A model generated the notes under the pieces. It saw nothing but the letters and a program-made list of their open reading frames with translations, made no database searches and was not told the origin of the DNA. From Verrucomicrobiota bacterium (GTDB lineage Bacteria; Verrucomicrobiota; Verrucomicrobiia; Limisphaerales; UBA1319): a stretch of DNA of 64,000 bases. Positions 8,790-18,400 of this stretch are shown here, piece after piece. A program made the position numbers and the translations under genes. Each line of letters opens with the position of its first letter. The stretch's first letter is position 1. The DNA is taken from positions 124,001 through 188,000 of the forward strand of contig JAKLFB010000002.1 in the NCBI GenBank assembly GCA_022711435.1. The letters are read 5' to 3'.

Positions 8790-9653
8790 ATGAACAAAGC
8801 ACTCTGTTTGTCCGGACGGAGAACCGGTGGAAAGCCGTCGGATTCGGGGGGATTCACCCTGATCGAGCTCCTGGTGGTAATCGCGATCATCGCCATTTTG
8901 GCAGGCATGCTGCTGCCCGCGCTGGCCAAGTCGAAAACCAAGGCCCAGGGCATCATGTGCATGAACAACACCAAGCAGATGATGCTGGCGTGCAGCATGT
9001 ATATCAACGACAACTACGACAAGTTCCCCGGCGCCCACCATGGCGGCCTTGCGCAGAACCCCACTCCGAACGATCCGCAAGCGCCCTGGGTCGTCGGCTG
9101 GCTTGATTGGACCACGCGCGCGGACAACACCAACATCAACTATCTGATCGACCGCCGCTACTCGAAGCTGGCGCAGTATTTTGCCAACAGCAAAAACATC
9201 TACAAATGCCCCGCCGACGTCTTCGTCTCTCAGGTCCAGCGCAATGCCCGCTGGTCCTCACGCGTCCGCAGCGTTTCGGGCAACATCCACGTCGGCGAAG
9301 GCAATTCCGAAAACCACGGCGGCGCCGCCGATTACGACCACATCAAGAAGATGGGCGACGTCCGGAAACCGGCGGAGACCTGGATCTATGTGGATGAGCA
9401 TCCCGACAGCATCAACGACGCCGGCTGCTTCGCTCCCTACACGACATCCTTCATCGACCTGCCGGCCAGCTACCACAACGGCGCCTGCGGATTCGCCTTC
9501 ATCGATGGCCACTCCGAAATCCACAAATGGAAGGGTTACGCCGCGGGCGTCAAGGTGAGATTCCAGGATTACTCGGGTCCCCAGATCTCCCCGAACGATC
9601 CCGACCTCCAGTGGTATCGACATAAAACCCAGCTCAAGGCCGGCAAATACTAG
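8790..9653 (+). CDS. Prepilin-type N-terminal cleavage/methylation protein with H-X9-DG motif
   Basis: 287 aa. Residues about 20-42 carry a type IV prepilin/pseudopilin leader, GFTLIELLVVIAIIAILAG, cut before the Phe by prepilin peptidase and then forming the hydrophobic assembly helix. Downstream is CMNNTKQMMLACSMYINDN, typical of the large PVC-group family of these proteins. Near the C-terminus HNGACGFAFIDG fits the H-x9-DG motif known in prepilin-processing-associated domains of Verrucomicrobiota and Planctomycetota. The role, an extracytoplasmic or pseudopilus-like protein, is not known for the family, which is often present in many copies per genome. It stands alone; a terminator follows at 9684. 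Confidence 0.9.
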   Translation: MNKALCLSGRRTGGKPSDSGGFTLIELLVVIAIIAILAGMLLPALAKSKTKAQGIMCMNNTKQMMLACSMYINDNYDKFPGAHHGGLAQNPTPNDPQAPWVVGWLDWTTRADNTNINYLIDRRYSKLAQYFANSKNIYKCPADVFVSQVQRNARWSSRVRSVSGNIHVGEGNSENHGGAADYDHIKKMGDVRKPAETWIYVDEHPDSINDAGCFAPYTTSFIDLPASYHNGACGFAFIDGHSEIHKWKGYAAGVKVRFQDYSGPQISPNDPDLQWYRHKTQLKAGKY

Positions 9654-9683
9654 ACGGTTGCGCAACCCCGGTTTTGCCATTCC

Positions 9684-9712
9684 AGCCCGCCCCGCGCGGG
9701 CTGTTTTGTTTC
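9684..9712 (+). terminator. Rho-independent terminator of the prepilin-like gene
   Basis: A 7-bp GC stem (AGCCCGC / GCGGGCT) with a 5-base loop at 9684-9702, followed by the T-rich tract GTTTTGTTT, lies 30 bp after the stop codon of the prepilin-like gene. Confidence 0.8.
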
Positions 9713-9724
9713 TGGAAATGCCCA

Positions 9725-9753
9725 TTGACTTCGATCCGGCGGTGCAATAGGTT
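9725..9753 (+). promoter_or_regulatory. Candidate promoter of tRNA-Asp
   Basis: TTGACT (9725-9730), a 17-base spacer and TAGGTT (9748-9753) lie 14 bases before the tRNA. The -35 box is good and the -10 box matches the consensus at only about four of six positions. Confidence 0.45.
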
Positions 9754-9767
9754 TTCGGTCCCCGATC

Positions 9768-9844
9768 GGGGGTGTAGCTCAATTGGTTAGAGCGCTGCCC
9801 TGTCACGGCAGAGGTTACGGGTTCGAGCCCCGCCACTCCCGCCA
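9768..9844 (+). tRNA. tRNA-Asp (anticodon GTC)
   Basis: 77 nt folding as a cloverleaf: acceptor 9768-9774 with 9834-9840 (one G-U pair), D-stem GCTC/GAGC, anticodon stem CTGCC/GGCAG enclosing the loop CTGTCAC with anticodon GTC at 9802-9804, and T-loop GTTCGAG. The 3' CCA is encoded (9842-9844). Directly downstream are gene remnants and a toxin-antitoxin locus, so the 3' end may have served as an integration site. Confidence 0.97.
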
Positions 9845-9944
9845 ACTGTTCCAGCTGTGTGCCCGCCCAAAGCGGCTGAGTACAAAGCAAATTCCTATCG
9901 CTCTGCCCCGTTTCACTTTGAGCCGTTCGGTGAACCGATACTGA

Positions 9945-10484
9945 GCAGGCGAGTCATTCAGGCACGAATCCGCACTCCAGATCGAGTCCGACGGAACAAC
10001 GCGTGGCGCCGGGATCTACTTCTGGGATGTGGAAAAGAACGAAGGAAGCGCCACCGTTTCCTCCTCGATGACCGATTTCGACGGCGACGGCCAGCCCGAC
10101 ACCACGGATCCGGACGACGACAACGACGGCATGCCCGACCTCTACGAGCAGCAATACGGGCTGCTCGCCTTCCTCAACGATGCCAGCCTCGACAAGGACG
10201 GCGACGGCCTGACCAACCTCGAAGAGCTCCAGATCGGAACCAGCCCCGCCGATCCGGACTCGGTCCTGAAAGCGACCCTCTCCTACACGACGGGAGAGCC
10301 CGCGGCCCAGCTGACCTGGCACGGAGCGGCCGGACGCCAATACGAAGTCCAAACCGGCGATGACATCGACCAACCGTTCGCCACCCTCGGAACGTTCCAA
10401 GCCGCCGCCGACGGCCCGATCGCCGTGCCCGTCCCCCCCTCGACCGCCCGGCGCTTCTTCCGCATCCGCACCACCACGCCCTGA
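9945..10484 (+). pseudogene. 5'-truncated thrombospondin type-3-repeat secreted protein (remnant)
   Basis: The open frame begins right after a stop at 9942-9944 with no ATG; the only candidate start is the GTG at 10029. Yet codons before it read as protein (ESDGTTRGAGIYFWDV), so this looks like the C-terminal end of a larger gene whose 5' part is missing. It contains two calcium-binding TSP3-type acidic segments (DFDGDGQPDTTDPDDDNDG and DKDGDGLTNLEEL), followed by a C-terminal module (YEVQTGDDIDQPFATL ... ARRFFRI) that recurs in other secreted proteins of this window. With no signal peptide it is probably not functional. The truncation lies within about 100 bp of tRNA-Asp. A short GTG-initiated gene at 10029 is the alternative. 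Confidence 0.6.
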
Positions 10485-10601
10485 GCCGAAGTCCTGACGA
10501 TTATCTCGGGATAACGGTTTCCTCGTTGGCAAGGGTGTTTACATTGCGCCTCTGCTTTGGATACAATTCGGCGACTGCCGTGAATGCGACTGGATTTCAT
10601 C

Positions 10602-10754
10602 ATGCCAAGACTGACGCAACAGCAGCTTGAAGCCCACCTGTGGGGTGCGGCCAACATTCTGCGGGGCAAGACCGCCGGGCAGGACTACAAGACCTACATC
10701 CTCACGCTGGCCGACGGCGTCGAGTTTGACCCGGTTCGCCGAGTGGAGGCATAG
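10602..10754 (+). pseudogene. HsdM N-terminal fragment (type I restriction-modification remnant)
   Basis: 50 codons. The first 34 residues match the N-terminal helical domain of type I modification methyltransferases (LTQQQLEAHLWGAANILRGK, then AGQDYKTYIL), but the next residues (TLADGVEFDPVRRVEA) leave the family and a stop follows. No catalytic NPPY/F motif, hsdS or hsdR is present nearby. The simplest reading is an internal deletion that joined the hsdM start to unrelated sequence. It ends 7 bp before the first antitoxin gene, so it may now serve only as leader. Confidence 0.65.
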
Positions 10755-10761
10755 TAACGCC

Positions 10762-10998
10762 ATGAGCACAACGACCGTTGAGGAATTTCAGAGGAACGTC
10801 GGCGGCTACCTCGCGGAAGTCGAGAAGGGGCACGAACTGGTGATCTCCAAGAACAATCAGCCGTTTGCCCGCCTTGTTCCCGCCACGTCCGTGCCGCGCA
10901 AGAATCGGACCAAGATCGGGTGGGCGGACAGCACATTGAAAATCCTTGGCCCGGTCACCGGCCCGGTCCTGGAGGAGGAAATCCGAACGGGTGCTTGA
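10762..10998 (+). CDS. Phd/YefM-family antitoxin, no toxin directly attached
   Basis: 78 aa from the ATG at 10762. The sequence has the N-terminal DNA-binding fold of type II antitoxins (TTVEEFQRNVGGYLAEVEKG, then LVISKNNQPFARLVP), with a C-terminal tail (STLKILGPVTGPVLEEEI) expected to wrap the toxin. A second related antitoxin follows 31 bp later, and the only toxin gene lies after that. This copy is therefore either an orphan that lost its toxin or a second regulator of the same operon. The longer open frame beginning at 10627 was rejected because its extra 45 residues overlap the hsdM fragment and are not family-like. Confidence 0.85.
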   Translation: MSTTTVEEFQRNVGGYLAEVEKGHELVISKNNQPFARLVPATSVPRKNRTKIGWADSTLKILGPVTGPVLEEEIRTGA

Positions 10999-11029
10999 CA
11001 TGGCCTGAAAGATGGCCAAGTTGTTTGCC

Positions 11030-11275
11030 ATGAGCACGCATGTCAATGTTGCGGACCTGAAGAACAAGCTGACCGACTACCTGGCGATGGTCGAGAAAGG
11101 CGCGGAGGTCATCGTCTGCCGGCGCAACGTGCCCGTGGCCCGTTTTGAGCGCATTCAGGAGCGGGCTCAGCACGTCAATCGCAGCAAGCTCGGCTCGATG
11201 AAGGGCACGGTGAAAGTGTTGGGCGACCTGACCGAACCGCTCATTCCCGAAGGGGACTGGGAGATGTTGAAGTGA
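11030..11275 (+). CDS. Phd/YefM-family antitoxin (partner of VapC)
   Basis: 81 aa from the ATG at 11030; an in-frame ATG at 11012 would add six residues. It shows the usual opening (THVNVADLKNKLTDYLAMV), the strand VIVCRRNVPVARFERI and a C-terminal tail (KGTVKVLGDLTEPLIP) resembling that of the preceding antitoxin, which marks the two as paralogues. It ends 7 bp before the PIN-domain toxin, the standard antitoxin-toxin order, and would neutralise that toxin and repress the operon. Confidence 0.88.
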   Translation: MSTHVNVADLKNKLTDYLAMVEKGAEVIVCRRNVPVARFERIQERAQHVNRSKLGSMKGTVKVLGDLTEPLIPEGDWEMLK

Positions 11276-11282
11276 GGCAACC

Positions 11283-11675
11283 ATGCGCCTTCTCCTCGAC
11301 ACGTGCGCGGTCATCTTCTTCGTCGAAGGCACTGGCGACCTTTCCCGCGACGCGACGGATGCCATCCAGGCTGCGGATGCCGAAGTGTTTGTGTCCGCTG
11401 TGTCCATCGGGGAACTAGCCTGCGCGGTGGAGCGGGGCAACCTGAAGCTCAAGCAGCACTGGCGGGCTTGGTGGAAGGAGGCGCTGCGGCGCAATGGCTG
11501 GCCGTGTTTGCCCGTAACGGCCGAGATAGCAGAAGAGGCGTATAGTCTGAGCGAACCCATCCACCGTGATCCGGCCGACCGCATTCTCATCGCCACGGCG
11601 CGGGTCGAGCGCCTGACGCTGGTGACCACCGATGGGAAGATTCTCGGGTACCCCCACGTTTCGACCCTGGGCTGA
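11283..11675 (+). CDS. vapC: VapC-type toxin, PIN-domain ribonuclease
   Basis: 130 aa, full family length. The acidic residues of the PIN active site are in place: D6 in LLLDTCAV, E44 in SIGELACAVE, D96/D99 in HRDPADRILIATA and D117 in TTDGKI. The protein is expected to cleave RNA (often initiator tRNA or rRNA loops in characterised VapCs) when not bound by the antitoxin encoded 7 bp upstream. The target here is unknown. Nothing suggests the gene is damaged. Confidence 0.92.
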   Translation: MRLLLDTCAVIFFVEGTGDLSRDATDAIQAADAEVFVSAVSIGELACAVERGNLKLKQHWRAWWKEALRRNGWPCLPVTAEIAEEAYSLSEPIHRDPADRILIATARVERLTLVTTDGKILGYPHVSTLG

Positions 11676-11727
11676 TGACCAAACGCGGCTGCGTCGAACA
11701 AGCCATCGCGAAAGCGAATCACGAAGA

Positions 11728-12345
11728 ATGATCACCGCCCTGGCAACCGGGGCCTTCCTGGGGCTTTCGTGCGGCATTTCGCCCGGGCCGCTCCTGGCGC
11801 TGGTCCTGGCGCAGTCGCTGCGGCATGGGCCGCGCGAAGGCTGCAAGATCGCCTTCACCCCGCTGCTCACCGACGCGCCGATCATCCTGGTGGCGCTGCT
11901 GACCGCCGCGCAATTGGCCCAGCTGCAGTGGTGGCTCGGGATCGTCTCGATCGCCGGAGGCGCCTTTCTCCTCTACCTGGCCTGGGATAGCGTCCAGCCA
12001 GCACCCCCGGATTCCATGGATCCCGCTGACCACCCCGGGTCGTGGCTCAAGGGATTCCTGACCAATCTTCTCAGCCCGCATCCGTGGCTGTTCTGGCTCA
12101 CCGTGGGCGCGGCGTCGCTGGCCAGAATGATCGCGTCGAGCTGGCTGGCGGCGGCCGGATTTCTCTGCGCCTTTTACCTCATGCTGGTCGGCTCGAAGGT
12201 GGCGATCGCGCTGCTGGCTGGACGATCCCGCAATCTTCTGGCCGGCCGGCCTTATCGGATCGCCATGCGCATCCTTGCCGCGCTGCTCGCCCTGTTCGCG
12301 CTGCTGCTGTTCCGGGAAGGATGGAAACACCTCGACCGGGCTTGA
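11728..12345 (+). CDS. LysE/RhtB-family amino-acid exporter
   Basis: 205 aa from the ATG at 11728, about the family length of 200-210. It has six hydrophobic segments and the N-terminal signature GLSCGISPGPLLALVLAQSLRHG with the G-x-x-PGP motif in the first helix, plus the middle WLKGFLTNLLSPHPWLFWLT block. The family exports amino acids or derivatives by proton antiport across the inner membrane; the substrate cannot be read from sequence. The longer frame from 11632 overlaps vapC and was not used. It is convergent with the giant gene whose stop is 90 bp away. Confidence 0.88.
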   Translation: MITALATGAFLGLSCGISPGPLLALVLAQSLRHGPREGCKIAFTPLLTDAPIILVALLTAAQLAQLQWWLGIVSIAGGAFLLYLAWDSVQPAPPDSMDPADHPGSWLKGFLTNLLSPHPWLFWLTVGAASLARMIASSWLAAAGFLCAFYLMLVGSKVAIALLAGRSRNLLAGRPYRIAMRILAALLALFALLLFREGWKHLDRA

Positions 12346-12434
12346 CGGGGATCAATCCTGAAAGTCCGGCTTCCCGCGATGGCCGCGGGTTGGAGCTCAG
12401 CGCCGGGTCGAAGGCCGCGACTCAGCCTTCCGCT

Positions 12435-15400
12435 TTACGGTTCAAGCGCGCGAAACAGCCGTTGCGCTTCGCCCTGGTTTGTCCAGTCAAAGATCTGCCA
12501 CGCATTGGTCAGGCCCAGTCCGCGCACGGTATTCCACACGGCGGTCGGGCTGAGGTTGGTGCTGGTTTGAATGTTGTACGGCGCGCCAGGGCGTCCCTGC
12601 AAACGGAAAGAAACGATCGAACCGCTCACGCTTTCGATGCTGAGCAGCGGCCCCGCTTCGCCAAGTTCGCAGGCACGATAAACCATCAGCGGCGATGACA
12701 GGTCAGGGATGGGCCATGCGGCGAAACGGCCCAGCAAGGTTAAGTAACCTGCGTCCGTCCAGGGAGTGGTTTCGAGCAGATTGGTTTTGGCTTGGAACGC
12801 GTAACGCTTGCCTGGATGACCATACAGGGTAATCGAAGGCGTGGGGATGCCTTTTGCCACCAGGACAGGTTCGCGGCCTACGACGATGACCTGCCCGTTG
12901 CCGGCCTTGCCATTGGTGACAAGGGCGCCGTCGCTGCGCCGGGCCAGCAGGGTGTGCATCTCGAGTGTCACGATGGCAGAGTGGAGATTGGAGACGGCCA
13001 GGAAATGAAGCAGTGCAATGGTGCGCACGCTGGCGGACGCCAGTTTCGGATCGAGTGCCAGGTTGATCCGCCATTGATTGTCGCCGCTGGAAAGGAGGCC
13101 GGCCCCAACCACCTCTCCGCTGAACGCCCGCAGGGTGAGATTGGTGAGCCGCGACACGGGCGCATCGAGCAACAGGGTCAGGTTGGTGAGGTCCAGGCTG
13201 GACCGCAACTCGACCGGCACCACGCCCGGCTCGCCCGCCAGCAGGTTCGTCTGGCCCAGGCTCAGGGTGAAATCACTCAACGTGTCCCGCACGATCGCGG
13301 TGAAGTATTGCGTCGCGCTCAAACTGGGGGTGCCGTTGTCGGCAACAATCAACCCGATTCGGTTCGTGCTCGGCCCCTGCGTCTCCGTTGGTTGCCAAGT
13401 GAAAACGCCATTGGCCGGATTCACCGTTGCTCCGGCTGGATGGCCCGCCTGCAGGCTGAAAGTCAGCCGGTTGCGCGGCAGATCGGAATCCGTGGCGGCG
13501 TTGGTGATCACGATCAATTCGCCCTCGCTGACGGTGCAATCGGCGATGGCCGCCAGCGCCGGCGTCAGGTTCACTTCCCGGATGAGGAGCGTGAAGCTGA
13601 CCGTCGCGGCCAGCGGCGGGTCGCCGTTGTCTTGCACACGGGCCACGATGGGGTTGGTGCTCGGGCCGGTGGCTTCGCTGGTGGGCCAGCGCATCAAACC
13701 GTTGGCCGGATGGATCGTCATCCCGGGCGGCGCGGTGAGCAGACTGTAACTGAGCGCGTCAGCCGGGTCTGGATCGCTGGCGTCGAGGGCGAGCACAAAC
13801 TCGAGGCCTTCATCCATGGTCTGGTCCGGCGCCGCAGCAAGCATGGGGGGCCGGTTGGTGAGAGTGACCGTGGTCAGGGCGTCGGGCGTTCCGGGCGCGG
13901 CTTCGCGATTGCCGGCCTCGTCGATGGCCACGCTATAGAAAGCGTAGCGGCTGCCCAGCGCGCCGAAATAGACGCTGCCCGTCAGCCGCGTTCGCTGCAG
14001 CCAATGCGTGAAGGTGCCGCCGTCCTTTGAAACCAAGATGTCGTAGCCGGCCAGCCCGCTGCCGCCGGTCTGGTCCTGGCCCGACCAACTGACCGGGATG
14101 CGCTGGTAGCTTTCCGCCGGGAGGGCGGCCACCTGGCTGGCGGGCGCGGTGGTATCGCCCGCCGCCCCCAGCTCATACGTGAGCGTGTAAAGGCCGGGGC
14201 TGTCGTAATCCAGCAGGTGCAGCGTGTTCTCCCAAATCGGCCGGCGGCCCATGCCGATGAAGGTCCGATCGGTCACCCATGCGTTCGTTTCCACGGCAAT
14301 GGTCCGCCCATTGGAGCTCCGCACGCCCACCAGCCGGTAGCGGCCATCGGACGGTTCCGGCACGCGCAGGTATCCCCACCCCGATGGCATTGGCGCGCTC
14401 AGCTGTATTTCCAGGCGGGCCGGCGTGGGCGGGCCGTCATCCTGCGCCGTTTCGACCACCGCGACCGGAGCCGTCCGGCCATCGCTCAGATAAAGCGTGT
14501 CGGGCCGGTCATACAGGTCGGGCAGGTCATTCACCAAGAAATCCGGCTTGCCATCCTCGAACGCGCCTCCGGCCTGCACCAGATGGTTCATCTCGTGGAT
14601 GGCCACTTCGTCAATGAGGGATAGCTTGAGATTCCCCAGGCCGTCGATGTGCTCGAACGTGGCGTTGTAGCCAATGAACAGCCCTTGGAGAGTCGCGGTC
14701 ATCAACCATCGCCCGATGGCGGTCGTGCCCGGACCGATGTTGCCAAAGTTCGCCGTGAGAGACGGCACCAGGTTCCGCCCCGCCACCTCGGTAGCGAGGA
14801 TCTGGAAATCAATCAGCAGCCCCTTCTCATTCTCCACGATCTGCGGCTGGGCCGAGGTGATCCGGAAATTCTTGGCCATCCCGCAGCCCCGGTTCTGGAC
14901 CATGACGGCGAGGTTGAAGGGAACGCTCGGCTCGACCGCATCGGTAAACGGATCGTCGCTGAACACGTCCCGCTGGTGGAAGTAGTTCAACGCAAGGCGC
15001 GGGCTGGGCAGGACGGTGATGCTCACCGGCGCCAGCGGCACGCTGACCGAAGTCCCGCCTTGCACGTAGTTGAGCTGGCCAGAAACAAAGAACCGACGCT
15101 CAACGGCCGGCGCGGCGTCCACCGTGGGTATGATGATCCAGCGGGCCGTGCCGGTGGATTGGGCGGCCAGGATGCCGGCGCCGTCCACCTCGCTCAATCC
15201 GGTTAGTTCAGGCGCGCGGACACCGAACAGATCCGTTACGTCCGCTCCCGCCTCGTCCCTCATCCACAAAGTCACCGCGACCTGCTCCAGGCGCGCTGCA
15301 TCCGTGTTCTCGATTTCCAGTGTGGCCCGAAACGCGTCGCGCGTGAGAACCGCCTCCTGTTCGGTGCGGAGCTTGATTCTCGCGCAAACACCCGACTCGC

Positions 15401-18400
15401 GCGGAAGGCTGGCAGACTCCTCGATCATGGCCTGAAGCCCTTCCGCGGGCGTGGCGAATCCGGCAGCTTGGGCCGCCTCGTGGCCGATAAGAATCCGATC
15501 GACCACAGCGAGCAAGGCGCTGAGACTGATGAAGTTGGTGTCGGCGCCCGCCGGGAGATCCGCAGCCTCAAACACGCCCGCGCGCCAGTTCATCCAAGTT
15601 CGATTCCAGCGTTCGGCGATATGCACGACCTGCTCCTGGCCGATTCCCTGGGGCACGGGCATGCTCAGCAGATCCGCGAGCTCGGTTTCCGAGACCGAAA
15701 TGCCGCTTTCGCTAGCCGCCTGGGTCTTGGAGCGGAAAGCGTTGATCCACCTCTGCACACTCGCTGAGGCGCCCGGCGCAAGCCAAAGGTCAGCGGGGGC
15801 ATCCAAGACCAACTCATACAGCTCGATTTCCGGGTAGGAAAGCGCGGCGTAATAATAGAGCTGAGGAACAGCGAGACCGCCTCCGCGCTGGACTGGAGTG
15901 TTTTTCAAAAAGGACGATGCGGTGAAACTTCCGAACACGCCCTGCGCCAGATCCCATGCGCAGCCTGGCACCGATTCGAGCGGGCCATCGCACTCGCAAC
16001 GCAGGAAACCATAGGCACACCCTGCCGGGCCCGGGAGAAACATGCTCAGACAGGTTTCTGCGGTATTGATATGGAGCAAGCCGTCGGCCATGGCCGACCT
16101 GAGGCACTGCGCATAGCCATAGGCATCGCCCAAACCCGGCACCATGCCGATCAAACACTCCGCGTACGCTTTCGCGAGGCAGAGGTCGCATTCGACCGGC
16201 GTAACCACCGATGGGCCCGCCACATAGACGCCCCCTCCGGATGACCCGGCGCCTCCCAGCAGCCCGCCGCCAGGCGGGGTGAAAGGACCGCCACAATTCG
16301 CCTGCGCATTTGGCATCGCGATCGGAATGCAGATGGTGATGAGGTCTGGCCCGCAGGGGATTTCGTAACAGGCCCTGGCCCACAGATGGCATTCGCCGGA
16401 GCCAGCATTCGCCGCCCTCACGGCCGGAAGATGAGGAGGCGAACCTGCCAGCTTGCGAATCGTCAAGGGCACGGTGAGCGTGCTCTTGGCGGGCAGTGCG
16501 CCAATAAGCTCGATCAGCGGCTGAAAGTGCCACAACGGGTGAGTCGGGAAGTTCACGCGGGTGTTCTTCGCAGCGATCAGTCCGTGATTGGTGATCTTGA
16601 GGTCGATCTGGGTCACGTCCGCCGTCATCTCCGCCAGGTCAATCACGCTCGGTTCGACGGTCACCACTGGAAGGGGGACGACAGTTTCGAAGGTGGTTTC
16701 AATGGTAATCTGGTAGCGATCTTCGACCTCAATCGGCTCGACCGTCCAGCTGTAGGTGACCACCTGGCGCGACAAGAAAGTCCGCACCTCGTTTGTTTGC
16801 CCGGCGAGAATCAGATGGGGATTTCGGTAGGTCGTGTGTTTCTCCGCTGTGACCTCGATTTCGTAGTAGGACTCCATCAGGTTTGCCACAAAGAATTGGC
16901 CGTTGGCATCCGTGAACCCGGCCGCCACATTCGTGAGGGTGACGGCGTCGCGCACGGTCACGCTGGCCCCAGCGAGCCTGGGCGAGCCTTCGGCGTAGTA
17001 GGTCAGCTCGTCCACCGCCGTGATGAGCAGGTCGCCTTTGGCCTCGAACAACGCCCGGAAGGCGAACGGCACGCTCAGCGAGGCATTGCTGCTATTCAGC
17101 GCGAGGCTGCCCTCGTAATTGCCCAGCGGCAGACCGGCCGCCGGGGTCAGGAGGAGGGGGACGGTCGTGCCGTTGGTTTCGCCGGGCAGCAATGGAGGAA
17201 TGGGATTCGTTGTGGCCAGCGAGAGCCAGGGCGCCGCTGGCAGAGCCACGGTGATCGGTCCCGTCGCCACGCCGCCTTCGTTGACCAGGCTGAACTCCAC
17301 CACGGCCTGCCGGCCCCGGACCATCCCGGCGGCCAAGCTGCCCGGCGTGGCGGCCAGCCGCGGTCGCAGCGGTTCCACGCTCACCGCCAGCGTAACATCC
17401 GCAGTCGCGCCCTCGGCGCTGGCCACGCGGAATATCACGTTGCCGTACGCCTGCGGTGTGGCCGGGGAAACCTTGTAATTCAACGGTGTTTTTGCGCCCC
17501 CCGCCAGGATGCCCCCGCCCGCGAGCTGCACGGTCACCGCCAGGCCGGATGGCGCACTGACCACGGCGGCGTTCACCCCGGTCAGCGGCAGATCGCTCAG
17601 ATTCTCGATCTGGACCGAGCCCGCATGCGTGGCGCCTTCCACGACCTTCAACGCCGCGCTCGCCGGTTCCGCGCGCATTCCAACCAGCCGGAATTCAGCC
17701 TGCACTGGCACATTGCTGACCCCGGGATGCGCGGCAAAGATTTGATAGAAGCCGGCCTCACCGGGCAGCGGCTGCCAAGTGGTGGCAAAGTTCCCCAGCG
17801 AGTCCGTCAGTGCCGAAATCACGCGTTCGGTCCCGCGCGTGAGGATGTGAAGGTTGACCAGTTTGGCCGGAACGCCCGCACCGAGGGCATTGGTTGCGCG
17901 CCCGCTGAGCGGCACCGGGGTGTTGGCCAGTGCGGTCGTCAGCGAGGTCTGCACCCAGGCACCGTAAGCCGGATGCGAAGCGATGGGCGCGGGGCTGATC
18001 CGGGTGTTGTTGCCCTCCAGGATCTCGGCGATCTGCTCGGCGGCGTCGACCTCCACCACGACCCAGTAATCGCCCGCTGCCAGCGGCAGGCGGACCTGGA
18101 GGGTCTGCTCGAAGAACAGCCCTGCGGGGATTGCGCCCTCGAACGGTGACTGCGCCACCAACGCCCGGTTCTGTCCGAACGAATCCTCGGACAAATAGAC
18201 CCGGACAAGGAAATTGGTTCCGGCCGGGCCGATACCCTGGTTGAGGACGCGGTAACCGACGGTGACAAAGCCATCCGTCTCCGCGGTGGCCGGAGCAGTG
18301 ATGCTGCTGACGACCAGATCGGACAGGTCCGTGTCCGACACCACGATGGTTTCCCTCCCGGAAACAAACCCCGGCGCCGAGGCGGTGAACATGACAGACT

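Noticed and set aside
8448..9080. Minus-strand frame opposite the prepilin-like gene and its upstream gap
   Set aside because: No domain is seen, the frame crosses an intergenic region, and the plus-strand prepilin leader is unmistakable.
9768..9844. attL/attR pair of an integrated element at tRNA-Asp
   Set aside because: I did not see a second copy of the tRNA 3' end in the window, so no attachment sites are called.
10602..10754. A functional type I restriction-modification system
   Set aside because: Only the first 34 residues of HsdM are present, with no catalytic motif, hsdS or hsdR.
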